Source: Litoditis marina (Eukaryota; Nematoda; Chromadorea; Rhabditida; Rhabditidae). From it: a DNA stretch of 64,000 nucleotides. Location: positions 17,592,330 to 17,656,329 of the forward strand of contig OZ038439.1 of assembly GCA_964036275.1 (NCBI GenBank), given 5' to 3'. Each line of letters begins with the position of its first letter. The first letter of the stretch is position 1. Below are positions 25,831 through 39,480 of the stretch, in pieces. Position numbers and translations under genes: made by a program. The notes beneath the pieces were generated by a model. That model worked only from the letters and a program-made list of their open reading frames with translations, did not search any database and was not told the origin of the DNA.

Positions 25831-27635
25831 TCCCAATATCCCAAGTATCTAGGCTATCTCATTAGAATATCAATTAATAATTGCTCTTCTAGTTGCCAAA
25901 GGCGCATCATTAGTGCACATGTCTCTAAGGACACCTTACTTTCCCCGTATTGCGTACTTCATAGGTACTACAAATAGGGAAACTAGAAACCAATCAAAGT
26001 AACACACCATCAAATTGTAGTCAGGTATTCACGCCTATCGAACATTCTTAGAAATGACTGGATACAAAGAACTGATTTCATATCAACAAGCCGAGAATCG
26101 GTTTGAAACACTGAGTCTGTTTTCACCACTCTTTGGGCCAAAAGGAAAGTTGCAGAAACCCAACGGTTCCCTAAAACCATACAAGTAAAAGTAACCATAT
26201 TTAAAACAGGAAACCGGAGACAAAACGAAATAGTAACTACAAGAGAATTCCCACATATCCTCTAATCATGAGATTTGACCGTTGACTGAAACCCTTTGCA
26301 AGTGCGTTTCCCGCTCAACGCGGCTCTTGTACTCTGCAGAAGAGAGCACAGAGTGCGACAAACATCCCCGGCGCGTGTGAAACAGCGTTGATTTTCGATC
26401 AGTTGCTCGCAGAGAGAAGTCCCAGCGAAACTAGCAGAGATCAAATGCTACCGAAATACTATCTATACCACTAAACAGATTCGAGGTGAGTCTCTTTACA
26501 ACTAACATATCTGGGGTAAGTCTCTCGAACATTTCCATATTTCTGATACCAAGTCTGTGATTTTGACGTAGTTGAATGAAAAAAGACTCCTTTTCGACTT
26601 TTCCTGGAATAGTCTCACCTGACTGGTCCTATCCCCCCCCCCCTCTCTATTACCTAGAACCACGTCGAAATGTTTCAAACACAGCAGAAATCAGGAACAA
26701 TTCCATCCGGTCCTATCCCCTTTTATTATCGTGAGAGTGTGTGGTCAGGGCGGAAGCGGCGGTGGAAGCAAAGAGCGAAGATGATAATTTATGCGTCAAA
26801 CGACGCGGCGTTCGTTTCTAGGTGATATAATGGCTTTTAGCTGCAAAAGGACAGAAATCACTGGGAAAGCTGGCTGCAAGAGGCTGGTCATACGAGATAC
26901 TAGGCTGGGACAACTGGGATGGAAGATGGAAGCACATAAACGGTTCGAATATTCTACGAAAAGTAAACCAATTTCGAAGTAGGTTCGAAGTAGTAATTAC
27001 GAAGTAACATAAAACGTCATGATTTTGACGGAAATGTAGCCCATTTCCTGAGTTTTCTGGTAATTCGGATAACTTTGCTGGGGTATGACTAAAATCAACT
27101 AATTTATGATTTGTAGGAGATAAAAAGATCAAAAACTAGTCAGCTAATTCGACCCTCGGGCTTAAAGGAAGGATATATAGCATTAAAGTGGTTCATAATC
27201 GCACATCATCCGCCTTCTAATGTGTTTGTGTCGAAAAATCGTACATCGCTCGTTTCAATTAGGAAAAGGATAAGCCCACTTTCAATTTCCCCCTAATCCC
27301 CCCACCAACCCCCACCTTCGAGAGAGGGGGCTATTGACAAAGGTTAACCAGTGAAAAAGAGGGAGTCGGAAGTAGATTAGGCAAATTGAACAAGTCTTGT
27401 AAACGTGAAAACTACAAGCAAAAAACTTCGTTTTCTGATTGTATCTTACACGTTTCATCATTGAAGAGGTTCCCAAGGAACAAAAAGAAAGAAAAGAGGG
27501 TCTTTTAGATGACCTTCCTAAAAAGGAACACAGACAACAATTGCCGGGCAACCAGTTGGCAATGTGCCAGACAAGAGTGCAACATCGTGTTATGATGGAG
27601 TTAGTGAGCAAAAGGCAACCGGGCATGTAATGAGA

Positions 27636-27790
27636 GGGTAGGAGAGAGTGAGAGAGGGAGAAAGAAAGGGAAGGAGAGAGGGGGGGGGGAGAGAGGAGGA
27701 AGAAAGAGTGAGAGAAAAAAGAATAGAGAAAGGGGTGAAGAGAGAAAGATAGAGGGGGAGCGAGAGGAGAGAGAAAAATAAGAAAGCGAG
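27636..27790. repeat. GA-rich microsatellite
   Basis: GAGAGAGG/GAAAGAAAG imperfect repeats, including a G10 run at 27680-27689. Confidence 0.8.
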
Positions 27791-29554
27791 ACCATGAGAA
27801 GTGCACTCATTGGCTGCCATCTCTCATGTATTCAGGGTCCGGCTCATTTAGCCAGAGTAATATGCAATTGAGAGAAACGGGTGACCCCCCATTTGGCATC
27901 AAGTCCGCACGGAAACGCCATCATTGGAAAAAAGGACAGAATGGGTGCAAGATCTACGAACATTGACACCCATCAATTGCAGTTCACAGCTATTTTCACC
28001 AGTTTAGAGACAGAAGGAGGTATGAAACACGACTTCACGTCAACTAGACTACAAAACACGCGGATGTTGCGAAAAAAGACTGTAGTTAGGTGACAGATAG
28101 CTGGAAAAATTCCTAGATGGTTCAAATAGGAATATAAGTAATTTTACAGGCAACTCGATCGCACAGTGTTGACTTTGCCGGCAACTCTGCTTATAAATAC
28201 TGGCGGCTTAGGCTGTTCTATGGACTGTTGTGTAAAACATGATGTTTTTCGATCTCTTTCCAGTTGCACTATGTGTATCATCCACACATCTCAATGACCG
28301 GAAAACATGCAAACCGAAAAATAAAAGTGAGCATATTCCACAAAGTAACTGTACATCAATTCTCCTCCATACTGAACCAATGTATGCACGTAGTTCTTCC
28401 TTATTTACAGCGCTATTCTATTATTTTCCCCTAAACTTTCCGAAGTGTTGATAAAACTTAAATGATCAAATTGAAGCTTATGAGTAGTTCAATATGAAAG
28501 TAACGAAGAAAAACAGGAATTCTCCTCTTTTAACAAAAATATGTTTCAACATATACGAAATGATTGAACCAACTAGTTGGTCGTTACGAACTTCAAAAGA
28601 GAAACTCGTGGCATATCGGCCGAATTCCTCGCTAATTGTTGGAGCAAAACCGGTACCGCCTGGGGTTTATCAAGGCTCGTCAAATTCAGGAATGAACGAA
28701 AGTTGGCAGCCAATGGGGCTATTATGCAATTATACACCGATACGTAAAGCGTAAACTAGTAGTAAACCGAATATTCACGTGAAAATGTGAAAACGCAATA
28801 GCGATTCTCACGTTTTACGTGGGAAAACTAAGCAGAACTGGGAATGTGGACTACATGCCTGGGGTGTCTGGTTGGAAAGGAGCATGGCGTCATAATTAAA
28901 GCCAGCCGAAACAGATGCCAGACCCTATAACTGATGTCCACGCCACATTGTAATTCCGAAAGTTGGAAAGAAGAATAAACACTTTATGAACGAAGATTAC
29001 TTTCTATACTTTAGGAGGTTGACCAATAAAGTAGAAAAAAAGTTCTTGCAACCCAGTACCAAATTCCACGATTTAAATCAACAAACTAGTTACGTTTTAG
29101 AGAAACCGAACAATTATTGAATCTTTCTAGTGTATGTGTTTTCTTGTTATCCAGAAACATCTCGCTAGATCCCTTCTCATGACAGATTAGAGCCTACTCA
29201 AAGATCGTCACTATTGACGTCAACTTGTAGATAAGCGTTCCGAGTTCTATTATCTAATATCCCTTACCCGGGATTATTATCCAACATCACATGCTATCAT
29301 CATCACGTGAAAACAAACACAAAGTCACGTGACACGTGTGCAACAGTGCAACGTAGCGTACATTTTCTGGCTTTCGTACAAACATATATCCCCTCATAAC
29401 TACTCCCAAAACCAAAGATTTCTGAAAGATCAATGGAAAATTCAGAGATAAGGAGGCCATGGTAGCAGAACATGTCAGTCAATCAACAATCGTGCACACG
29501 GGAGCTCCCCCTTCGTTATCAGTCACCTCTCGTGACATGGTGCCCACCCGTGCT

Positions 29555-29912
29555 GTCCACGTGCCAGCAGGTTTCCCTGTTCATACGCGAGGCGAGTTTG
29601 TTGTACACAGAAATGGATTGAAAATTACTCGTTTTATCCTGAAAACCGAACTACAAACAGTGTAGAAGATTAGGTTTCCACTGGTAAAGTAGACTATTAA
29701 TGAAGGGTAGTTCCTTCCAAGGATATATCAAACTCCCAATTGTGCAAAAAACGGTGCCAGCAGGCTGCCCTGTTTACAGAATAATTAGCACAAATCTTTC
29801 GCGGTCAATGAGGCCGAAGATGAGGTAAGAGAATCTGCGTATCTCTGATCTGCGTACTCTCTCATGTCATGCTCCCGCGTGCTGGCCACGTGCCAGCAGG
29901 CTGCCCCTGTTT
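29555..29912. repeat. Dispersed CCACGTGCCAGCAGG repeat, three copies
   Basis: The unit CCACGTGCCAGCAGG followed by CTGCCCTGTTTAC or a close variant occurs near 29558-29581, 29754-29776 and 29885-29912. A GCGCGC run follows the last copy near 29930-29941. Confidence 0.7.
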
Positions 29913-32900
29913 ACTTTCTCTTATTTTCGCGCGCGCGCGCGTTTTCTCGGTCACCTCCTGTTCAATTCGTGACGGCTGGTGCTGGTTCAACAATCAATCA
30001 GCTGATCTCGAACCATTTGGTCGCGAACACAGTGGGAGCACAGAAAAACAAGACAATATCACGAGAAACTTAGGGAGGTTATTGGAATGACACGTGAAAA
30101 CGTGTGTGTTAAAATAAGAATATATGTGAGCGTGAGGGTGCCATAAAAAGCTCAGCTAGTCAGAACCTGCTCCAAAGCTAAAGTCAAAGTTGAAACACGT
30201 GAGGAACGTGTGCACGTGAGCGACAATGATCATTCTCACTTGTTCACTAGCATGCTGCTTGCATGTTTTGCTGTTGCATTTACGCTTTTCTGGTGTGTGA
30301 TCAGCTGTGCAATGTGTTTTTCAACCCAAAAAACCGGAATAACAACTAAACTCAAAATAACATCAATACTGTCAGCCAGACTAAGGCAGGTGTCAGCCAG
30401 ACTATACTTCCTGGTTCGAGGATCAGGGTTGTAGTTGTATTGTCTCCCTCCCCCACCAAGTGTTTATCAACAACAAAATAGAGGCAGGAACTTCGGATAT
30501 TGTGTAAACATCTCCCTTCCTTCTAATCCGCGCTGGAAAGGGGGGGGGGATGAAATAAACAACAACACTCGAAAACCGGAGCACAAAAGCCGATTTCACC
30601 ACTTGTACGAGATTAAAAGACAACTTCCTGCTTTCACGAAAACATGACAGGAGAGAATGGGAAGGGAACACACAACTAGAATCGACAAACTGTAATATTT
30701 GGTGAGAAGGATGCGATTTATAACTTATCCTTTGGACAAGAACTTCACAACAATAGGATAGATACATTCCCACGTGTCGTATACACAGTAATGTCAAGAG
30801 GAACCAAACCGGTCCCATCTTTAGACAGAACATGAAACGAAACAGGTAATATCCCGTCTTTTAATCACAAAAGAAACCGCCTTCGCCAGAGGCTATAGCT
30901 CTACTTTTTGCTCTCGAAAAGAAAGAAGATAACGAACTAGAAGGGAACCAGAAGGACGCTGGGTGGAACTAATTATAAATTATCTTTTTTACAACTGTTG
31001 CTCCTACACACTAGAAAAGTCTTGAGATTTCACAAAATTTCGCTACCGCTAGTGGCTAGTAGTCCAACTATATGGGGATTTGGGTTAACTATGCAACATT
31101 ACTTCTATAGATCAATATATAGATATCGATTTTATAGATCAATAAGATGACAACGAAAAACGCCTGAAACAGTCTAAGAGTCCCGTGACGGGCCTACAAA
31201 ATGGCCTCAATTATAGAAGGGAAACGTGTTTGCACTGTGTGAATGAGAGGGAAAGAGAGAGCAATATAGGCGGTCCGCCAACCCCCTATCCCCCCCCCCC
31301 CCGTTTACATTTCATGCCATATAAACAGATACGTGCTCCAGCCGTCTGGCACACTCCCCTACCGACACACTGTCTCGTCGTACAAAGAGTTTGTGCAAGG
31401 GATAGTCGAATGTCTCACCACCTCCACCAAACAAGGCAAATAGGAGAGGTGCGAACTGGGAGTGAAGGGTAATACGTCGGCACTTTGGGGAGACTGTACT
31501 TAGTTAGGTTTGAGCTAGTACTGTATTGGGTACTGTATCGGGTTGAATTCAATACTGTATGGGGAAGACCACAGCAAAACTCGCGAAAACGAATATTATA
31601 TGTGGGTGGGTACGCTCACAATCAACTAAACAAATCTGTATACCCTTTAATTTGAAGAAAAAAAGCAAAAAAGATCCGTGGAATTTAGGTAGAATATGAG
31701 TAAATCTAAATAGAACCTCTCTGAGTCTCTGGGTTCGAGGGGAAAGTGTGTCGAATGTGAAAAATTTCAAACGGGGTGGAGATTTAAGGAAACGTCTTAA
31801 CGTGATGATGAAAAAGAAGGTCACGATTAACTCTGTTCACTTTTGCTGTTCGAAAAACTGCGCCCTCCACTTCAAACCGGATCGCAAAGTATGACAAGGG
31901 TTTTTGCAAAACCAACGCCTCGAACGAACGCAGTCCATTACATACCGTACTCTTCTATTCCATACCGTACTCCTACTAAAAATAAGCTGGCCCGCCAAAC
32001 TTCGTGTCCGATTGCGATATCGTAATTTGTTGGAAAGCTGCCAATCAAAGTTTCGAAAAACTCGAGGTCATCTGACAAAGTGACTAACGAACATCGACTT
32101 ACATTGTTAAAAAATTATCGAAGTTCCATCTACTTAAGATAAATAAAAATATGTCAAGATGGAGTCAAGATAAACATGTGAAACATATCTTAACACTTAA
32201 CTATGGAAAGTGAGAGATGAAATGTTACTGTCTTTGTCAATTTGTCACCTCACGTTTTACATGACTATTATACATTTGTACCACATTGTTATCAGCCGAT
32301 TACAATGGAACAAAAGAGGGAAAGGAAGAGTAGTGACGACTGGGTGTGAAAACCCGCTCTCTCTGGAACAGGAACAGTCGAGATTCGGAACGGGAACAAC
32401 TACTGTATCTAGATAGAGGACAACAAGCGAAACACGGGGTTATACGAAACACCACCTAAACATCTGCATCAAAGTTGAGCATTTCGATAGAAGATTGGTT
32501 TAGGGTTGTGACTATAGAAAAAGTGAGTTTGAGTATCCTAGAAAACATTTAACTATCGTAAAACACTTAACTATCGTATAAAAATTCCTCTCATTGAAAA
32601 ACGTCAAATCACATTTAATCGATTGTTAGCACTGAAGCTGTAAACATTCAAAAACAGCAAAAACATCGTTATCAGCTGAGCTGGTATTGAAAACCATCAA
32701 TCAACGGGGGCCAATATTGGCCTAGACTATAAACAATGAATGAATATGAATGAATGAAAAAAATACGGGAAAGATGGCCAGATCAGTATGTAGACAATAG
32801 ACAACTATATTCGATGAATAAATAAAGTAGATGTTTCATCAGGAAAAGCGAAATCGTTAGCGTTAGGGTAAGAAAGCAATGTTACCAATAGGGTAGTGTT

Positions 32901-34315
32901 TCTTCACCGTACTTGGTATATGAGATAAGTCCAAATCCAAAACACAAATTCTCCACACCTTTGCTCATTCAACAACCTTGAAGACCAAGATTCAAAAGAA
33001 AAACTCTTTCAATAAAAGTGTGTTTCAAATGATCAGAAGAAAAACACCGACAACATATATGCTATATCGTGTATTACGAGCCAACTTCAGCCCATTCAAC
33101 TGTCACCAAACTATTTGCACAACACTAGGCCATTGTGTACAAGTAATATTTCGGGTCACTGTCATCTCACAAAGGGCTATGAGGCCAGAAAGAGCAATGA
33201 ATAACATTTATGTCGACCCACCATAGGTGAAAAATCGCGGGCCGATTCGGCCCGAGTCGGGTCATTTCGTGGGAAAATGTCGGGCCGAAAAGGCACCTTT
33301 TCGGCCCGACGATTTTTCGGCCGATATGACCCGAATCGGGTAATTTCGTGCAATATTTGATTTTTCTCAGCTCGTTCGATTTCACATATGAAATATACAA
33401 ACAACAGTAATCTATGATATTTTATTAAAAATAGACAATAAAATGAAGACTTTCGGAAATTTCGGCGCGTTCTCGATTTGTGGCCTCAGAGTGGTCAGTG
33501 GTCGTGAACTTAGCAAATCTGAAAGAACGAACATTTAAAGGCTATAACCCAAAAGTTGTCCACAGCTCCGATCTCTATCTGAAAATCTCCAAAACATTAT
33601 TATTGTTAGATATATTAATAATCACATTGCCGTATTCATGTGACCTAGGCTACCTAATTGGTGATAGAAAAAATTTCATGACCCCAACGTAGAGAAAAAT
33701 CAACCATTCTAATCTTTCATATTTCACGGAAATGCAATAATTAACTTGATGTATAAAAACCTCACCTTCTGAACAATCAATCTATATATTCATATTGAGA
33801 ACAGCTTATATGATTCGCCCTTTCAGAAGAAAGTTAAACTCTATGGCGTGTATCGAGTTTGAAATACAAGTGGACTACTGTGACAAATCAGCAAGTCTTC
33901 GTTGTTGTTTGATCTTGATTGCCTCGATACACGTCATAACTTTCGAATTTCGGTCGAAAAGTAAAGAGATCAAACTACAAACACATCCGGACAGGGCAAC
34001 ATACATCGTATTCCCTCTCTTGGGCAGGAACGCATACTTCGCACTCCTTAGATACTATAATAATTGAATATGGCCAGCATGACCACTATGTAAATTGGCA
34101 AAACTCGTGACTGTTCCCTACTGTAACTAACCATAAAGATGGCTGCGACCTGAGATATCAGTCAATCTTCTGAATAGGAGAAGGGATATCCCGCCGAGTG
34201 CGCTGCGGATGATCCTGAATAAAGAATGAATAACTTTGAAATATTTCAAAAATAAATCAATAAGTGTGATGCCCCGGTTAGACGACTGACTTCTATACTT
34301 ACACGTATTAAAGTA

Positions 34316-34330
34316 GGGGGGGGGGGGGGG
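34316..34330. repeat. G15 homopolymer
   Basis: Fifteen consecutive guanines inside the inverted-repeat-bounded segment. Confidence 0.85.
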
Positions 34331-34427
34331 CATAACTATGGAGTAATTTGTTATTACCGTCGTCTCGTTACTATTGTATCAGAAAGAAAACTAAAAACTT
34401 TTCATGGGTTTTACAAGGGGGATCTTC

Positions 34428-34600
34428 ATACCCCCGACCCCCGTTAAGTTGTCCGAATGGAAAATACCTAACAAAGTGCTACTTCTACTACGTAAACAGA
34501 ATGAGTTGTCTATTTTTGATGCAAACTCATCAACTTCTACCTTTTCCAATTTAAAAACGGAGTACTTTTGGTTGTATAGTCGGACCTTACTGGTATATGG
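34428..34600. mobile_element. CACCAG-family MITE, divergent copy
   Basis: The left end (GTTAAGTTGTCCGAAT) and right end (TATAGTCGGACCTTACTGG) resemble the terminal repeats of the copies at 35734, 39313 and 47404, but the left terminus is degraded to a C-rich run. The interior keeps the family's GTACTTTTGG-like element. Confidence 0.6.
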
Positions 34601-35733
34601 AAATAATCGACTCATGTAAAACTGTTTAAGTTGGGAGTATATCGATTACAATGAATTGAATATATAAAATCAGCTATTAACCTAAACCTAACTGGAACTA
34701 ATTACAAAACAGGACGTATAAGGAAGGTTGACACTTACCTTATTACCAATAACCAGTTCACCTGACATCAAACGCACCACGACCCATGCCAAACATGACC
34801 TGTAAAACTGTATACACTTCTAAACTATCTGAGCAACTGAAAACGTGACTGATCACACAACTTACCTGTAGTGGATAGTGGCGAGCTACAGCCAATCTCT
34901 AAAATCAGCATTTAAAAAATCAATGAACACTTAAGGTACGAACAGACTGTATTGAGCTCTTACAAAGAGCATGGTGAGACAGACCCTATCAATTATAGAA
35001 GGTTATGAACGATATTAGCTTCGCAAGTTATGCTTATGATCGAGCGGATGACTCGAACTTTGACTTTTCGGAATCTATTTCATAATTTCGATATAGAGAA
35101 CTTCTGAACCACTCACCTTTTCTTTACACCAGATCCTCAGATCAGTTCGAGTTTTCTATCCGTCTCATTGGCGCGGACCGGGACTGCCAATTGCAAACGT
35201 TCCTAAATTACAACGATAGCAATAGCAAAACTATTGGTGAAACTAGTGTTCCTCATACCAAAATACACATACACCAGTAGGAAAGGGGAAACAGACACAA
35301 AAAAATACAAAAACGGGTTACTTTTTGGTCCATATCTGGGTAATTGGCCTGTTCCTTAATACAAACTCATGAATTTTCACGGATATAAATCGAAAAATCG
35401 TTCACTTTTCGTGGAATAGCCAAACTTTATTGACACTTGGTTATACTCGTTTACCAGAAACAGCTACATTTTCAAATTTGAAAATGTTTGGACCCCGACA
35501 GGCACAACGCACAAACCTGCAAGACAGAATGGAGTCAGTTTTCCTAGTTAAACACGCGAAACTTTAGATCTTAACATCAGAAATATGTCATGTTTCCCGG
35601 TTTCGGCTAAAAGGACACCCGTTTTTCGACTAAGGTCAAGAAAGAAAAAAAGCCACGAGAAAACTCTCAACAAATAGCATCTGGTTCCTTTTTGGTGGCT
35701 CGTGTAACTCGCCTGGAAACTATGTCCTGGTGT

Positions 35734-35903
35734 CATACACCGGTAAAGTCTGACTAGTCGACAATGAGTAATCCGTTTTCAGCTTTGAAACGTGTAATTT
35801 ACCGATTTTATGTCAAAATTACACGAATTTCTATGTTTTCGACAAAAAATAAAGTCCGTTCTTCTAATTTTTGTGACTATCCGGACAATATTACTGGTGT
35901 GTG
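35734..35903. mobile_element. CACCAG-family MITE
   Basis: About 170 bases. The ends CATACACCGGTAAAGTCTGA and GACAATATTACTGGTGTGTG are inverted repeats. The interior holds the family hallmark, AAAGTCCGTTCTTCTAATTT, also seen at 39313-39480. Confidence 0.75.
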
Positions 35904-38900
35904 CCTGATGTTTCCCTATACTAGCTTACCTACCAAATGTACAAACATTAACTCACTTGTGGAACAGTTAATTATATCCTGATCGGGTAGATAGTTGAAA
36001 CCGTGTAAACAGCCGCGCCTCCCAACTGAAAACCCATCAACCGATCGAGTCTGAAAAAGACATAGAACAAAACGGAATTTTGAAAACATTGACAATATGA
36101 AACGGGTTAAATTTAACGTTTACGAACAACTCATCTTCGCGTTGCGTGAGATAACTCGTCCCCAGCTCAAAAATTGATCGAATTACCTTAACACTTACGA
36201 ATCAATCTGGAACCAGGTTATATTTCCTAAAGAGTGTAGAGAACTCCAAGAATAAAAACAATATAAAAATTCTGCTAGAATTATCACAACTCTGAGAAAT
36301 GTCTCGTTTTCTCTCAAATACGTGACGAATAAACACATTTTTCGAATGTATTCATAGTAAATTTACATTCAATAACGGATACTAAACTTTACAAAGTGTA
36401 ATGTCATTCTAAAACCCAGTTTCCGCTTATTTTGTGATGGAAGAGTGGGGACGAGCTGTCGCACACGCGACGCGCGGGAACGACTCGTCGTGGAATAAAC
36501 TTTCATGTTTTTCATCTTTCTAAGAGGGCTGAATAACTATAATTAGGAACAAAGTTGTTGACAGATCGAAACATTTTAATTGATAGAACCAAAGAAAATA
36601 GGGTCAAAACTTAAAATATCAATGGAAAACGTATTCGCAAGTGAATAGCACGGTGTGTAGACACTTCTCAACAACGAATAGAGCAAGAAAATGAATATGA
36701 ATACACATAAACTAAAATTATAATCAAAAATACATTAAAATTGAAAATTTTCTAAAATTCACAAATTGAAGGACTATATTGCGGCAGAGCAACCAATTAG
36801 CAGGCGGGCGCACATAGGCTGGCCGAATCGTAGCCGATTCGCCACGAAACCTCACGACACGACACGACATAACACGACGAGCCGATCTCACCCGGATCGG
36901 GCCGAATCGGCCCGCGACTTTTCACCTGAGACAGTCAGATCAAAGTACAAAAAGAATCAGTGAACCTCATTTACGGCGATGGAAGTGTGAGTTAAACTCT
37001 GGCGTTTGGCTATAATAATGGGAAGATACGGTGCATTTTCATAAAAGGAACACCATACCATGCTGGAAGCTGGACAACTTTTAGGGTAATACCGGTCATT
37101 TGTAGTCCAAACTCGATACGATACACCAAAATACAAAGGGATCAAACTACAAACTTATGGGGATAAAGCAGCTTGCACCGGGAAGGCTTTATATTTGGAA
37201 AAAGACAGCCAGTGCCAAGGCAGTAGGACGAAACGGTGACAAAGTCAGATCAGCAACGTGTACTATTGTCAACAGCGATGACATCTAACTGTAGAAATCA
37301 GACCACCCAAAAGGTGACGAAATATATCAATCTGTGAGAATTACGAACTGGGTACCTGGTACCGGGCGGGAAAGAAAGACTTCCCGCTGTGAGGGGAGGT
37401 CGAGCGAATACCCCGCGCGCCGAGGCGGCGAAACATTTCGAAATCAGCGCCGAAGGGAGGGAGTGAATCACAGCCACCAACCAGTACGGTGGGACTGTTC
37501 TTTGAAAGGAAGACCGATTTTCATCTAAATTCTCATGATTATGGGTCAGAAAAGTGCGTGCCAGGCTGCCAGGTTCGTGAACCTTTTTTTTTACAGTGTG
37601 ACTGTGCTTCAAAATGTTGCCATTCAACAAAGTTTGAGACGATATGAATAAAGTTAACCAACACGATTAGCCTATACCGTGTACTGTACATTGTGGAAAT
37701 CATACCAAGGCCTGTTTCAAGATGAGCGGTTTCTCTTTTTGTGAAAAGTATGGTGGCCAGTTGGAAAGTAACGAACGGCATACACAATACTAGCAATTTC
37801 GAAGCGGTCGCCGCTCAAAAAGAGGGAGAGAGTCAGAGAGTGAAAGTGAATCAGCTAGTAGCGAACTGGCGATTACCCTGTACGGGTGCACCGCACCGCA
37901 CCATGGTTGGAATGCGGAGACTGACAAAAGAAGAGCGGCGCCCGCTGTTTTCCCGCGCGATTCGCCAGGGGGAAGAGATTTGGGAGAGGATAACCGAGTA
38001 GCGAGTAACACATGGATAAAATCGATTGACCAAGATAGGGGGATCAGTACGCACGCACCTGGGGATTACTAGAGTTCCATTGTTATATAGTATATCCCAC
38101 CTCACCATTGAAAACTGTATTACCTCTACAATGTCTAGTTACGAAAGAGCTTGTACTCTCATGACAGCTTGAAATAATCGTGTTTCACCTACAAACTTAA
38201 ACTTAAACACACTTCAGGACTTTTTGTAGTGGGTGTACAACGAAGTAGAAATATGTGAAATCTGATGTGAATGAGCAAATGTGAACCTCAATTCCGAATT
38301 GTTCAGTCCCACATAATATACATCTGGTTATAAAGTGACCTCTGACCCCTGTATGTTTACCATTCGATGACACTTCGATAAATAAACAAATCGCCGAGTA
38401 GACTGGCATATGGTATGGTATTCAGTTACAGATTACATTGCAACACATTAATGAGGTCGAGAAGAAACATGAGCCTTTCTACAACTACAGTGGATAACAC
38501 TTTCAAGTGATAGGGATGCAATAAAAACCAGATATTGCTGTCAAACGATTCATGTAGGAAAAGTAATAACAGTTCGGCGACGTCAAACTGTTTGTGATTG
38601 TTGTCACGAAGTCAAGTCTAACTTCATCTAGGCAAACAAGATTCAGATGAATCAAATTATGAATGAGTGTTGAACCAACTTTCTTCAAACTACATTCCTT
38701 CCTGATACATGAACCATTATCGGGAAACATTTGGACCGTTTAGATATATGATGATCATTAGTGTAAAAAGAGAAACAATGGGGTCTAGCTGACCGTAGAC
38801 CGAATAGTGACAGTATGTCAATAGAGGGGCTGGGGGCATGTGCGGTATACACACAATAGAGGCTGAGAATTGGCTCGCGGCCAAGAGGGGGGGGGGGGGT

Positions 38901-39312
38901 CGCGTGGGCGCCAACCGTCTTTGCACTACCATCCACCCATCTCTCTATCTATCCCTTTTCTCTCTTTACAAGGTCACACGTGGAGAGAGAGAAGAGAGTG
39001 CAAACTATGACCCCGGTACAGAAAGAGACGCGCCAACTCAGAGAGGTGGTGGAGGAAGAAACTAACTGGGCAAAATTGGCTAAATACTGAATTCCAATAA
39101 GAATAATGAAAACAAGTAAAAACTGAGGAACTTTGACAACTTTTCGGGTTCTCTCTTTAAGGAATATGTTGGACCTTACCGGAATGTGAGAAATCCTCCT
39201 TAAGTCGACCGAAAAACGTGTGGCTCAGTTGGTGTTAGTAACCTGACACCTCTAAAACCAGCATTTCAACTTTCAACCAACCGTAGTCAATAGTATTGAC
39301 AGTTAACAGTCA

Positions 39313-39480
39313 AACACCAGTAAGGTCCGACTAAGACACAAAAAGTAGTCCATTTTCAGATGTCAACACGGGAAAATTTATGATTTTTCATCAAAAGTAG
39401 ACCTATTTTCTTCTTTTCGGCCAAAAAGTAGTCCGTTTTCCAATTTTTTCTGACTATTCGGACAACTTTACTGGTGTATG
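39313..39480. mobile_element. CACCAG-family MITE
   Basis: About 168 bases. The ends ACACCAGTAAGGTCCGACTA and CGGACAACTTTACTGGTGTA are inverted repeats flanked by T/A. The interior has AAAGTAGTCC at both sides (near 39344 and 39424), in keeping with a hairpin. Confidence 0.8.

Larger units (their letters stand above)
33225..36927. mobile_element. 3.7 kb segment bounded by GC-rich terminal inverted repeats
   Basis: The left end begins AGGTGAAAAATCGCGGGCCG and the reverse complement of the right end begins AGGTGAAAAGTCGCGGGCCG; the match continues through GATTCGGCCCGA and then weakens. Inside the left end, GTCGGGCCGAAAAGG and CCTTTTCGGCCCGAC form a perfect 15-base palindrome with a CA spacer, and GGGTCATTTCGTG is directly repeated as GGGTAATTTCGTG. 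The right end carries CGATTCG-type units and a CACGACA tandem. No transposase frame is visible in the AT-rich interior. It may be one non-autonomous element or two foldback elements in opposite orientation. Confidence 0.6.
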
